A stretch of 64,000 nucleotides of DNA from WVYX01 sp039586815 (GTDB lineage Bacteria > Gemmatimonadota > Gemmatimonadetes > Gemmatimonadales > GWC2-71-9): assembly GCA_039586815.1 (NCBI GenBank), contig JBDHJR010000005.1, positions 1 to 64,000 of the forward strand. Reading direction: 5' to 3'. This document shows positions 35,394 through 45,990 of the stretch, in pieces. Positions within the stretch are counted from its first letter, which is position 1, and every line of letters starts with the position of its first letter. The notes under the pieces are model-generated. The model did not search any database and was not told the origin of the DNA. It worked only from the letters and a program-made list of their open reading frames with translations. The translations under genes and the position numbers were made by a program.

Positions 35394-35394
35394 A

Positions 35395-36492
35395 ATGGGT
35401 ATACGTGCGGCAGTTATGACCGAACCGCGGGCGCCGATCGCGCTGTGGGAGATCGACGATCCCGCGGTCGAGGAGGGTGGGATCCTGCTGGAGACGGTGG
35501 CGAGCGAGGTGTGCGGCACCGACGTGCACCTGCATCACGGCCGACTCGATGGCGTTCCCTATCCGATCATCCCGGGTCACGTGAGCGTGGGGCGCATTCT
35601 CGAGAATCGAGGGGTCGAGAGGGACGCGTTGGGTGTGCCGCTGCGGACGGGCGACATGGTCACGTTCTACGACGTGCACGAGGTGTGCAACGCCTGCTAC
35701 CACTGCACGGTGGTGAACCAGCCCAACCGGTGTCCCGAGCGACGGGTGTACGGTATCACCTACTCGGCGCATGACGGGCCGTTGGGTGGGTGGGCCCAGC
35801 GCATCTATTTGCGGCCCGGAGTTCGCGTGCTCAAGCTGCCGGAAGGACTGACCGGCGACGACGTGATCGGCGGCGGCTGTGGATTGTTCACCGGCTTTGC
35901 GGCGGTCGAGCGCAGCGACTTGACCATGGGCGACACGGTGGTCGTGCAGGGCTCGGGGCCGGTGGGGCTCGCTGCGGCCGCGTTCGCTCACCTGCGGGGG
36001 GCCGGAGCCGTGATCGTCATCGGCGCTCCCAAGGCACGGCTCGATCTCGCGCTGGAATTGGGTGCCGATATGGTGTTCTCGCTCGAGGAGCATTCGCTCG
36101 AGGCCCGCGACGATGCGGTCTGCGGCGCCACCAACGGTAGAGGTGCCGACGTGATCATCGAAGCGAGCGGCAATCCGGCGGCGATCTCCGAGGGCCTGGA
36201 TCTGCTACGGGATGGCGGTACCTACGTCGTGGGTGGGCACTACACCGACACAGGTACCGTCACGATCAATCCGCACATCCACATCAACCGGCGGCACGCG
36301 GACATCCTGGGGCAGTGGGGCACTGACTTCCGGCACATCGTGCGGGCGCTCCACATGCTCGCCCGCCACCGGGAGCAGCTTCCGTTCTACAAGGTGATCG
36401 GCGCGCGCTATGGACTAGATGAGGCTGACAAGGCGCTGGACGATGTGGAGAACCTGCGGGTGACGAAGGCGATTATCGAGCCGGGTTCCTAG
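35395..36492 (+). CDS. Zinc-dependent medium-chain alcohol dehydrogenase
   Basis: 365-residue MDR dehydrogenase. Catalytic zinc ligands are in SEVCGTDVHLHHG and the downstream GHVSVGRI; the structural zinc lobe CNACYHCTVVNQPNRC keeps its four cysteines. The NAD(P) site is GSGPVGLAAAAFAHLRGAG. The substrate is unknown; threonine- or sorbitol-type dehydrogenases share this layout. Its stop is directly adjacent to the stop of the convergent ABC permease gene. Confidence 0.85.
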   Translation: MGIRAAVMTEPRAPIALWEIDDPAVEEGGILLETVASEVCGTDVHLHHGRLDGVPYPIIPGHVSVGRILENRGVERDALGVPLRTGDMVTFYDVHEVCNACYHCTVVNQPNRCPERRVYGITYSAHDGPLGGWAQRIYLRPGVRVLKLPEGLTGDDVIGGGCGLFTGFAAVERSDLTMGDTVVVQGSGPVGLAAAAFAHLRGAGAVIVIGAPKARLDLALELGADMVFSLEEHSLEARDDAVCGATNGRGADVIIEASGNPAAISEGLDLLRDGGTYVVGGHYTDTGTVTINPHIHINRRHADILGQWGTDFRHIVRALHMLARHREQLPFYKVIGARYGLDEADKALDDVENLRVTKAIIEPGS

Positions 36493-37743
36493 TCAGAGCT
36501 CGCGAATCGCCTCGATCGGATCCAGCTTGGCAGCGCGGCTGGCGGGATACCAGCCGAACACGATGCCGACGACCAGCGCGAAGAAGATCGCCATCACTGC
36601 GCCAGGCACGTTGACGGCGATCACGAAATTTCGCCCGAATTGTTGCGCGATCAGCTCGGTCACCTTGATCAACGCTACGCCGCCACCGATGCCGATGGCA
36701 GCGCCCAGAAGGGCCAGGGCGAGCGACTCGGCGAGGAACAGCTTGCGGATGTCGCGGTCGTCGGCGCCCAGCGCCTTGCGGATCCCGATCTCGCGCACGC
36801 GCTCGCGCACGGCGATCAGCAGCACGCTGAACAGCCCAATGCCGCCCACCACCAGAGTGACGCCGGCTATGGTGAACAGCACGGCGTTCCACCCTAGCAT
36901 GATGCCGTCTGCCATTGCCAGATCGGAGGCCACGTCGGCCGCCTCGTTCTCAATCTCGAAGTCCTCCACTCCGTAGTGTCGCCGCCGCAGGCGTGTGGTC
37001 GCGTCATCCATCACGGTGGCGAAGTCGGCGCGCTCCGACACGTCCACCCGGACGAGGTCCACCCGTCCTGCGCCCTTGTGGTACAGGGTCACGTAGGTGT
37101 ACGGGATGTACACGCGGCGGGCCAGGAATGAGAGATCGGCCGGGATCATCTCGAACTCGATGGGTGCAACGACGCCGATCACGCGGAACCGAATGCCTCT
37201 GATCTCGATCGTGCGCCCGATCGGGTTGGCCGCGCCGAAGAACGGCTCCACCAGCTCCTCGCCTAGCACCGCCACGCGTGAGGCGTTGATGATGTCGAGC
37301 GGCACGAACTCGCGGCCGCGCACGATCGGCCAGTTACGGTAGCGCAGGTACCCCGCATCGATCCCATCCACGGGCACCGTGCGCTGGTCGCGCACGGTGC
37401 TCACCAGCTGCCGCCCGGCGGCGTTGCCGCCGTAAGCCGCCGCCACGCCGGGAACCTCTCCCAGAGCCCCGATGTCCGAGAGCCTGATACCGGTGTGGCG
37501 CAGATCGGTTGCCCGCTTCGCGTCGGAGCGCGGTCCCTGGTCGTAGAACGCAACGGTCCGCGGCATTCCCAGGCGCTTGAGATCGTCGGTGGCCATCCGC
37601 TGGACGGCGGCCGCGAGCGAAGTCATGGAGACAACGGAGGCCGCACCGAACACCACGCCGAACAGGGTGAGCACCGAGCGCATCTTGTGCGCCCAGATCT
37701 CCCGTAGGGCATCTATGCCGAGTTCCGCCCAGTCGTTAGCCAT
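36493..37743 (-). CDS. MacB/FtsX-type ABC transporter permease (second)
   Basis: 416 residues from an ATG overlapping the upstream permease gene by 8 bases. One N-terminal helix (SVLTLFGVVFGAASVVSMTSL) is followed by a large periplasmic MacB-PCD region. Three C-terminal helices carry the FtsX hallmark ESLALALLGAAIGIGGGVAL and the ending YPASRAAKLDPIEAIREL. It forms a mechanotransmission permease with the ATPase and adaptor encoded upstream. It may pair with the other permease as a heterodimer. Confidence 0.87.
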   Translation of the reverse strand: MANDWAELGIDALREIWAHKMRSVLTLFGVVFGAASVVSMTSLAAAVQRMATDDLKRLGMPRTVAFYDQGPRSDAKRATDLRHTGIRLSDIGALGEVPGVAAAYGGNAAGRQLVSTVRDQRTVPVDGIDAGYLRYRNWPIVRGREFVPLDIINASRVAVLGEELVEPFFGAANPIGRTIEIRGIRFRVIGVVAPIEFEMIPADLSFLARRVYIPYTYVTLYHKGAGRVDLVRVDVSERADFATVMDDATTRLRRRHYGVEDFEIENEAADVASDLAMADGIMLGWNAVLFTIAGVTLVVGGIGLFSVLLIAVRERVREIGIRKALGADDRDIRKLFLAESLALALLGAAIGIGGGVALIKVTELIAQQFGRNFVIAVNVPGAVMAIFFALVVGIVFGWYPASRAAKLDPIEAIREL

Positions 37744-38962
37744 AGCGCAGCGCCTCGACCGGCGAGAGGCGCGCCGCACGGATCGCCGGGTAGATACCGG
37801 CCGCCACTCCGACCGTGAGCGAGGTGCCAATCGCCACGGCGGCCATGGGTCCGGTCACCGCGGCAGGCATGGCCATCAAGTACGCTACCGTGCCCGTGAG
37901 CGCGGTGCCCAGCGCGAGGCCGAGCAGGCCGCCCAGTGTCGTGATCACCAGCACCTGCACCAGTACCTGTCCGAAGATCTGAAACGCGGTGGCGCCCAGG
38001 GCCATGCGCGTGCCGAACTCGCGCACCCGCTCCACTACCGAAGCCAGCAGGATGTTGGCGATCACCACGCCGCCCGCGATGAGCGACACTATTCCCACGA
38101 CCAGGAAGATGAAGTTGAACAGCATGAAGAACTGCGAGTCGTCGCTCGACATGCCGCCCGAGCGATCGATGGAGAAGTCCTCCACTCCGTGGCGCAGCGA
38201 CAGCATGGCGGTGACCTGGTTGCGGGCCGCCTGCACGCTGGTGGGGGAGACCGCCTTGAGTGTGAGGAACGCCAGGTGGTCGTCGGTGCCGGTGTACTGG
38301 GTGAACGCGGTCGTGATGGGGATGTACGCCCGTTCGTTGCGGTAACGCAGAGCGTTCCCGCTCCACACAGCGAAGTAGAACTCCTCCCGCTCCATCACGC
38401 CCACCACCCGGTAGTTCTTGCCTGCCAGGTTCACCAGTTGCCCCAGCGCGCTTTCGGCGTGGCCGAACAGGGAGTCCGCGTACTTCCAGCCCATCACCAT
38501 GACCCTGGCCTGGCGCCGCACGTCGAGGTCGCTGAGGTAGCGTCCCACCACCGGACGGATGGCGTTGATCACCGCGTAGTCGGGAGTCGTGCCGACGACG
38601 GGCCCGGTGAAGTGGATCCCTCCCACCCGGTACTCCATCCGGTCGTAGAAGCCGGGAGCGACGGCGGAGAGCGTGGTAGCGTTGTCCTTGAGGTACTCGG
38701 CGTCGCGATAGCTCAGCCGGTCCGACGCCAGCTCCAGGGCCGTGGGCTGCTCGGCCATCTCGCGGTCGCGCACTATGATCGTTCCGTAGCCTCCGACCTC
38801 GGCCACGAACTCCTGCGTGATCTTCGTCTGGCCGCCGAACAGCGCCAGCACCGTCACGATGCTGGCGGTTCCCAGGATGAGCCCCAACAATGAGAGCAGG
38901 GTCTGGCCCAGATGGCGCCGAGCCTCGTCCAGCCCGACGAAGACCGACTCCCGGAAGTTCAC
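37736..38962 (-). CDS. MacB/FtsX-type ABC transporter permease (first)
   Basis: 408 residues with the same layout: N-terminal helix (LLSLLGLILGTASIVTVLALFGG), a periplasmic domain, and three C-terminal helices ending AIRAARLSPVEALRYG. Its start overlaps the ATPase stop by four bases (ATGA), and its 3' end overlaps the next permease. The two permeases differ in their periplasmic domains, consistent with a heterodimeric exporter. Confidence 0.87.
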   Translation of the reverse strand: MNFRESVFVGLDEARRHLGQTLLSLLGLILGTASIVTVLALFGGQTKITQEFVAEVGGYGTIIVRDREMAEQPTALELASDRLSYRDAEYLKDNATTLSAVAPGFYDRMEYRVGGIHFTGPVVGTTPDYAVINAIRPVVGRYLSDLDVRRQARVMVMGWKYADSLFGHAESALGQLVNLAGKNYRVVGVMEREEFYFAVWSGNALRYRNERAYIPITTAFTQYTGTDDHLAFLTLKAVSPTSVQAARNQVTAMLSLRHGVEDFSIDRSGGMSSDDSQFFMLFNFIFLVVGIVSLIAGGVVIANILLASVVERVREFGTRMALGATAFQIFGQVLVQVLVITTLGGLLGLALGTALTGTVAYLMAMPAAVTGPMAAVAIGTSLTVGVAAGIYPAIRAARLSPVEALRYG

Positions 38963-39630
38963 GCGGCCACCCGCCCGTCGGCGATGTGCACTGTCCGCTG
39001 CGCTTCGGAAGCGACATTTGCGTCGTGCGTCACGAGCACGATCGTGTTGCCGCTCTGATGTACCTCGCGGAATGTCTTGAGGACCTCCGCCCCGGCGGTG
39101 GAATCCAGGTTGCCGGTCGGCTCGTCCACCAGCAGGATGGCCGGCTCGCCGATGAGGGCTCGCGCAATCGCCACGCGCTGCCGCTCGCCACCGGACAGCT
39201 GGTCGGGCCGGTGGCCTATCCTGTGCTCCATCCCCAGGCGCTCGAGCAGCTCTCGCGCCCGAACGCGCCGCTGCCGGCGCGTGAGCCCGCCACGGTATTG
39301 CAGGGGGAGCGCGGTGTTTTCCTCGATGTTTAGCCGGGGCATGAGATTGAACGTCTGGAACACGAAGCCGACCTTCTGATTCCGCACGCGGGCGAGAGGC
39401 CGGCCGCTCAGGGTGCTCACATCGGTCCCGTCCAGGTGATATGTTCCCGCCGTCGGCGAGTCGAGACAGCCCAGGATGTGCATGAGCGTGCTCTTGCCCG
39501 AGCCCGAGGGCCCCATGATGGCCACGTATTCGCCGGCCTGCACGTCCAGGTCCACCCCGCGCAGCGCCGCGACGTCGACCTGCCCCAGACGGTAGACCTT
39601 CGTTATGCCGCGCACCTCGAGCAGCGCCAT
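38959..39630 (-). CDS. MacB/LolD-type ABC transporter ATP-binding protein
   Basis: 223-residue ABC ATPase with Walker A GPSGSGKST, signature LSGGERQRVAIARAL, Walker B ILLVDEPTGNLD and the H-loop VLVTHD. The overall sequence is of the LolD/MacB type, which energises permeases of the FtsX fold. It is encoded 2 bases downstream of the membrane fusion protein and overlaps the permease gene. Confidence 0.92.
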   Translation of the reverse strand: MALLEVRGITKVYRLGQVDVAALRGVDLDVQAGEYVAIMGPSGSGKSTLMHILGCLDSPTAGTYHLDGTDVSTLSGRPLARVRNQKVGFVFQTFNLMPRLNIEENTALPLQYRGGLTRRQRRVRARELLERLGMEHRIGHRPDQLSGGERQRVAIARALIGEPAILLVDEPTGNLDSTAGAEVLKTFREVHQSGNTIVLVTHDANVASEAQRTVHIADGRVAA

Positions 39631-39632
39631 GG

Positions 39633-40751
39633 TCAGCGTCCCAGGCGGGCCCGGCGTGCGGCCTCGGCCGGGTCCTCCAGCGCCACGGAATCGCCCTCGG
39701 CCAGTCCTTCGAGAATCTCCACGTAGGAGAGGTCGCTCAGCCCCAGTGTGACCGGTGTGGGCTCGGCGGCGCCGTCGACCAGTCGGTAGACGGTGGGGCG
39801 TCCCTCCACGTAGAACACGGCCTCGACGGGGAGCCGCACCACGTCTTCCCGCGTCGGCCCCGAGATCTGCACGTTGGCCGTCATGCCGGGGCGCAGGATC
39901 TCCGCGCCCGTGCGCACCTCGATCTCGACGTCGAACACGCGAACCCGTTCCTGCAGACGCGCGGCAGGTGGCACCAGCCGCACGATGCCCGTGGCGGTAT
40001 CGCCTGGGAATGCATCCACCGTGATCGACACGATGTCGCCCGTGCTCACCTTGCCGATGTCCACCTCGTTGATCGCGGCGTTGATCAGTAGGGTCGAGAG
40101 GTCGGCGATGGTGAACAGCTCGGTGCCGCCGCCGAAGGCGCTCGTGCCCCCGACGACCGTCTCGCCTTCCTCGACACCGCGCAGGATCACGATACCCGCT
40201 GCCGGCGCAGCGATGCGCGCGGACTGCGCATCGTCGGTGGCGCTCACCCCGCTTTCCTCCATCAACCGGAGCTGGTCGCGACTCGCATTGAGGTCGTTTT
40301 CTGCCTGTTCCAGCGCGACCCTCGCAGACTCGACGTCGGCGTCGGAGATCAGCGAGCGCGCCTCCAACTCCTGGGCTCGGTCATACTCACGTCGCAGGTT
40401 GTTCACCGAGATCTCGGCGGCGCTGATATCGCTGCGCAGCTGCGACAGGAAGTTGGCCTGCGCGATGTCCGGCACGATCGTCGCCAGTCGCTGGCCGGCT
40501 CGCACGGAGTCGCCCTCCCGGATGTGCAGAGTGCGCACCACGCCCGATATGGGCGATTTGACGACGATCTGGCGTTCCGGCTCGACGACGCCGGTCTCCT
40601 CGATCTTGACCTGGATGGCGCCCCGCTCGGCGACGCCGACCTCGAATGGATAGGCAGGGGTGTTCTCGTCGCCGCCCGCCGAAGAGCAGCCGATAGCGGC
40701 CGCTGTGAGCAGCACGAGCCCGCCGGTGGTGGAGATGGCACGGGTTGACAT
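39633..40751 (-). CDS. Membrane fusion (HlyD/MacA-like) lipoprotein
   Basis: 372 residues from the ATG 9 bases after GGAGG. The lipobox (AAIGCSS) anchors it. The lipoyl-like half-motif VVKSPISGVVRTLHIREGDSV, a long coiled-coil hairpin (about 100-170) and the second lipoyl half (RIAAPAAGIVILRGVEEGETV) define a MacA-type adaptor. It would link the two-permease ABC unit to an outer-membrane channel; no TolC gene lies in the window. This gene is first in the export operon. Confidence 0.88.
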   Translation of the reverse strand: MSTRAISTTGGLVLLTAAAIGCSSAGGDENTPAYPFEVGVAERGAIQVKIEETGVVEPERQIVVKSPISGVVRTLHIREGDSVRAGQRLATIVPDIAQANFLSQLRSDISAAEISVNNLRREYDRAQELEARSLISDADVESARVALEQAENDLNASRDQLRLMEESGVSATDDAQSARIAAPAAGIVILRGVEEGETVVGGTSAFGGGTELFTIADLSTLLINAAINEVDIGKVSTGDIVSITVDAFPGDTATGIVRLVPPAARLQERVRVFDVEIEVRTGAEILRPGMTANVQISGPTREDVVRLPVEAVFYVEGRPTVYRLVDGAAEPTPVTLGLSDLSYVEILEGLAEGDSVALEDPAEAARRARLGR

Positions 40752-40850
40752 GGCTGGGAACCTCCGATCACTCACAATACGCCTACCCCGCCAAGCGGGT
40801 TTCGCGCCCGAGACGCGCGCCGCCGCATCCTGATGAGAGCTATCCCGTTT

Positions 40851-41129
40851 TCAGAACAGCTTCCCGGCCAAGGTCGGCTCCTTGTCGGTGCGGGTCCCGA
40901 CCTTGATGTGAGTGGAGAGCCGCGCGGTTCCCTCGCCGTGCAGCGTCTCGTGCACCTTCACGATGGCCGCGAAGATGTCTTCCAGCTCTCCCTCCATGTT
41001 GGTGCCGTTGGAGTGGAGCTCGACGTTGAGACCGGCGTCCTCCAACAGGCGATGCGCGCGCTTCACCTCGTTGCGCACCGACACGCCGGACCCGATGGGT
41101 ATGACCTGCACTTCCGCAATGGCTCTCAT
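40851..41129 (-). CDS. MTH1187/YkoF-type thiamine-binding family protein
   Basis: 92 residues from the ATG 7 bases after GGAGA. The ferredoxin-like fold motif (AEVQVIPIGSGVSVRNEV) and the end region (TRLSTHIKVGTRTDKEP-like ARLSTHIKVGTRTD) match the MTH1187 family. Members bind thiamine or a related small ligand in the cytoplasm. It sits between the export operon and a lipoprotein gene on the same strand. Confidence 0.75.
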   Translation of the reverse strand: MRAIAEVQVIPIGSGVSVRNEVKRAHRLLEDAGLNVELHSNGTNMEGELEDIFAAIVKVHETLHGEGTARLSTHIKVGTRTDKEPTLAGKLF

Positions 41130-41131
41130 GG

Positions 41132-41593
41132 TCAGTTCTCCGAAGACCACCACATGGTGAAGAGAAGCGTATCGGCCACGGCCGGCATCGCCTGGGCCAC
41201 TCCGAACATCACGCTTGAGTCGTAGTCGCCGCGATGCTGCACCGCGGCCAGCTGGCCGGTGATGTCGAATTCCACCAGGCCGTTGGTGACGACTCCGGTA
41301 ACCGGAGCGACGGGATCCACCGAAAGCGCCCTCGGTGACGCGCTGCCGAGTCTGAACGTGCCGCCGAATGCGGTGTCGCCAGCCTGCTCGATCGTCACGG
41401 TTCCCACGACCACCAGCGTGTCCAGTGTGACGCTGTCCCTGTAGGCCAGCCGGTAGTCCCAGATGCCGATGAGCTCCATCGGGTCGGGACCGGAGTTGTT
41501 TCCGCAGGCCGCGGCCACTAGCAGCAACGCCGCGATGGGGAGGAAACCCGTCGCGGCGCCGCGTACACGGACCGGATGCGATCGGCGTGACAT
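41132..41593 (-). CDS. Hypothetical lipoprotein
   Basis: 153 residues from the ATG at 41593; the reading frame upstream belongs to shadows of pckA. The signal ends in a lipobox (AALLLVAAACGNN). The mature part is beta-rich (LDTLVVVGTVTIEQAGDTAFGG, GLVEFDITGQLAAVQHRGDYD), like small extracytoplasmic beta-barrel or lipocalin-like proteins. No family recognised. The stop lies 2 bases from the next gene's start. Confidence 0.65.
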   Translation of the reverse strand: MSRRSHPVRVRGAATGFLPIAALLLVAAACGNNSGPDPMELIGIWDYRLAYRDSVTLDTLVVVGTVTIEQAGDTAFGGTFRLGSASPRALSVDPVAPVTGVVTNGLVEFDITGQLAAVQHRGDYDSSVMFGVAQAMPAVADTLLFTMWWSSEN

Positions 41594-41595
41594 TC

Positions 41596-41949
41596 TCAGT
41601 CCTGCGAGTGTTGCGTCCGAAACTCCTCCGCGCTCCGCACCCCCCGGTCCAGCTTGGCGTGATACTGTCCCAGCGCTCCCGTGCTGGCGTCGCGCAGCTT
41701 CGTCAGGCGGACGACCATCTGATCCACGTCCAGCGGCGGGTCGGTGGAGAGTGTGTCGCGCCACAGCGCCTCCGCCTGGTCGTGGAACGTGACCACCGCC
41801 TCCATCTCCTCGTCCTTGAACTGCTTGCGTATCACCTGCTCGCGTACGTCGTACACGATACTGCCCAGGAGCACGTGCATCGACTCCCGCGTCCCCATGC
41901 CGACCGAGGACAATCGCTTCATGAACTGATCGCGGCGGCTGTCGCTCAT
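41596..41949 (-). CDS. Hypothetical helical protein
   Basis: 117 residues, helical and charged, no signal or membrane segment (GSIVYDVREQVIRKQFKDEE, DVDQMVVRLTKLRDASTGAL). No family recognised. It follows pckA by 12 bases on the same strand and precedes the lipoprotein gene by 2 bases, so it is probably part of the pckA transcript. Confidence 0.6.
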   Translation of the reverse strand: MSDSRRDQFMKRLSSVGMGTRESMHVLLGSIVYDVREQVIRKQFKDEEMEAVVTFHDQAEALWRDTLSTDPPLDVDQMVVRLTKLRDASTGALGQYHAKLDRGVRSAEEFRTQHSQD

Positions 41950-41961
41950 GTGTCCTCCCGT

Positions 41962-43620
<1,659 letters not shown>

Positions 43621-43652
43621 GGTGCCTTCCGTTGTTTATGCCTTACCGCTGC

Positions 43653-44870
43653 CTACATCCAGTCTCGCAGCAGCTTGCGGTCGCCGATGTACAGCTCGTT
43701 GGGAGCGTTCGGGTCGAGCGCCCACTTCATCCGCTCGATGCCGTCCTTGATGTCCTTGATGGAGCCGCACGTGGAGAGCCGCAGGTAGCCCTCCATGCCG
43801 AACTCCACGCCGGGAACCGTCACGACACGAACCTTGTCCACCAGGAACTCTGCGAGCTTCGTCGAGTCCTTGTTGTAGGTGCTGAAGTCGGCGAAGCAGT
43901 AGAACGTGCCGTCGGGCTTGGTCGCCTTCACGCCCTCGAAGGAGCCGAGCTGGGCCATCATGACGTTGCGGTTGTTCTCCAATGTCACGCGCAGGCTCTC
44001 GACGCTCGTCTGAACTCCGTTGATCGCCGCGACGGCCGCGTGCTGCAGCAGTCCGGACGGGCCGGAGGTCTGATGGCCCTGAATGTTGGTCATCACCTCG
44101 ACCAGTTTTTTGTTCGCCACGGTCCAGCCAATGCGGAACCCCGTCATGGCGTACTGCTTGGAGACACCGTTCACCACGACCAGCTTGGAGTTCTCGGACA
44201 GGTCCTTGGCATAGCTGTAGCAGTTGATCGGCCTGCGACCGTCGAAGATCAGCCGGTGATATATGTCATCCATGATCAGGTACAGCCCGCGCTTCTCGCA
44301 CAGCTCCACGATCGCCGCGATGAACTCCTCGGAGTACATCGCGCCCGACGGGTTGTTCGGGCTGTTGATGATCACGGCTTTGGTGTAGGACGTGATGTTC
44401 CGCTCGATTTCCTGGATGCGCGGATGGAACGAGCCGTCATCCGGCCGCACCGGTACCGGCACCGCACCGCACAACTTCACCATCTCCGGGTAGCTCACCC
44501 AGTAAGGGACGGGGAAGATCACCTCGTCCTGCGGATTGAGGATCGCCTGCAAGCACACCATGACCGACTGCTTCGCGCCGCCCGACGCTATCACGTTCTC
44601 CGGTTGGACCTTGCGGTTGTAGAACTCCTCGGTGTACCGGATGACGGCCTTCTTGAGAGCGGGGATGCCGTCGGCGGGGGTGTAGCGTACCTCGCCCGAG
44701 CTGAGCAGGGCCGCGGCCGCCACGAGTGCGTCAATGGGCGGCTTGGTCTTGGGCTCGCCGCCTCCGAGATGTATGACCGGCTCCCCTTTTGCGCGGAGAA
44801 TCGCCGCGGTCTCATTCAGCTTCAGCGTCGCCGATTCGCCGATCGATTTGCCAATCAGGCTGATGGTCAT
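43653..44870 (-). CDS. Class I PLP aminotransferase (aspartate aminotransferase-like)
   Basis: 405 residues from the ATG after GAGGAAG. Landmarks are INSPNNPSGAMYSEE, DDIYHRLIFDG, the PLP lysine in NGVSKQYAMTGFRIGW and a C-terminal arginine in GYLRLSTCGS. This subfamily (AspB/AspC-like, fold type I) transfers amino groups between aspartate, other amino acids and 2-oxoglutarate. Placement ahead of pckA fits aspartate-to-oxaloacetate-to-PEP carbon flow. Confidence 0.9.
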   Translation of the reverse strand: MTISLIGKSIGESATLKLNETAAILRAKGEPVIHLGGGEPKTKPPIDALVAAAALLSSGEVRYTPADGIPALKKAVIRYTEEFYNRKVQPENVIASGGAKQSVMVCLQAILNPQDEVIFPVPYWVSYPEMVKLCGAVPVPVRPDDGSFHPRIQEIERNITSYTKAVIINSPNNPSGAMYSEEFIAAIVELCEKRGLYLIMDDIYHRLIFDGRRPINCYSYAKDLSENSKLVVVNGVSKQYAMTGFRIGWTVANKKLVEVMTNIQGHQTSGPSGLLQHAAVAAINGVQTSVESLRVTLENNRNVMMAQLGSFEGVKATKPDGTFYCFADFSTYNKDSTKLAEFLVDKVRVVTVPGVEFGMEGYLRLSTCGSIKDIKDGIERMKWALDPNAPNELYIGDRKLLRDWM

Positions 44871-45009
44871 CGGACTTCCTCTGGCTTGTACGTCACCTGC
44901 TGCCGAAGGTGCAGTGCGGGAGGGCACCACCCCACCACCCTACCAGGATTGGAAACGTATATCCGCGGATGGGAATTGCAACGTGTCTTCCACGGCCTTC
45001 GAGGCGGCG

Positions 45010-45987
45010 TCACGCCCCGGCGAGCTTCAGCAATTCCTCCTCGATCACCCCCTTGAAGAGGGGGATCTTGTATCCGTTGCGCTTGAGGGCCACGGCATCC
45101 TGCATCGCAGCCTCGGCTGCGGCGCGGGCCGTCGCCTGGTCGAGCTGCCGTCCCGTGATCGCCGCTTCGGCCTCCGCTGAGCGCCACGGGATCGGCGCGG
45201 CGCCGCTCAGTACCACGCGGCCCGCCACCACCCGAGCGCCGTCGAACTGCAGCGCCAGGGCCACGCCGGCCAGCGCGAAGTCCCACGAGCCGCGGGCCCG
45301 CACCTTGCGGTACGAGCTCCTTAGACCGGGTGCCGGCGCCGAAAGCGTGAGCTCGGTGACGATCTCGTCCGGTTCCAGCACGGTCTCTCGCTGCGGGTCG
45401 GTGCTGGGCGGAACGTAGAATTCCTCCAGGGGCACCAGGCGCGTTCCACCAGATCCGGTGACGCGGGCGCTCGCCCCGAGCGCTACCAACGCCGGGGCCG
45501 TGTCCGACGGGTGTACGATGTAGCATCGGGCACCGCCGAGAACCGCGTGGAACTGGCTCTCGCCTGCCAGCGCGTAGCAAGTGCCGCCTCCCTTGCGCAG
45601 GCAGTGGAACTCACCCCGGTAGTACCAGCAGCGCGGCTTCTGGCACACGTTGCCGCCGATGGTGCCCTGGTTGCGGAGCTGCGGGCTCGCCACGGCCGCC
45701 GCTGCCTGTGCCAGAGCTGTGAACCCCCGGTTGATCAGCGGGTCGCTCGCCACCTCGGCGATCGTGGTGAGGGCGCCTATGCGAATACCAGCGTCCCCGA
45801 TTCGCTCGATGCCCTTGAGCTGCTCGATGCCAGAGAGGCTCACCATTTTGGAGCAATCGAACACCTCGTCCCGCAGGCAGCCGAGCAGGTCGGAGCCGCC
45901 GGCACAGGGCCGCACATCCTCGGATCCCAGATGCTGCAGCGCCTCATCGAGAGAGGTCGCGCGCACGTAGCTGAATTGCGGCAGCAT
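45010..45987 (-). CDS. Molybdenum hydroxylase FAD subunit with extra iron-sulfur site (PaoB/YagS-like)
   Basis: 325 residues. The FAD-binding segment ('VRPCAGGSDLLGCLRD', 'NQGTIGGNVCQKPRCWYYR') is followed by a cysteine block including CLRKGGGTCYA. The same cysteine arrangement holds a [4Fe-4S] cluster in the PaoB subunit of periplasmic aldehyde oxidoreductase. It transfers electrons from the molybdenum and [2Fe-2S] centres. The gene is last in the operon, after the large subunit. Confidence 0.85.
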   Translation of the reverse strand: MLPQFSYVRATSLDEALQHLGSEDVRPCAGGSDLLGCLRDEVFDCSKMVSLSGIEQLKGIERIGDAGIRIGALTTIAEVASDPLINRGFTALAQAAAAVASPQLRNQGTIGGNVCQKPRCWYYRGEFHCLRKGGGTCYALAGESQFHAVLGGARCYIVHPSDTAPALVALGASARVTGSGGTRLVPLEEFYVPPSTDPQRETVLEPDEIVTELTLSAPAPGLRSSYRKVRARGSWDFALAGVALALQFDGARVVAGRVVLSGAAPIPWRSAEAEAAITGRQLDQATARAAAEAAMQDAVALKRNGYKIPLFKGVIEEELLKLAGA

Positions 45988-45990
45988 GGC

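Noticed and set aside
40787..40799. CCCGC-CAA-GCGGG hairpin as a terminator for the thiamine-binding gene
   Set aside because: The stem is only five pairs with a three-base loop and no T-run on the relevant strand.
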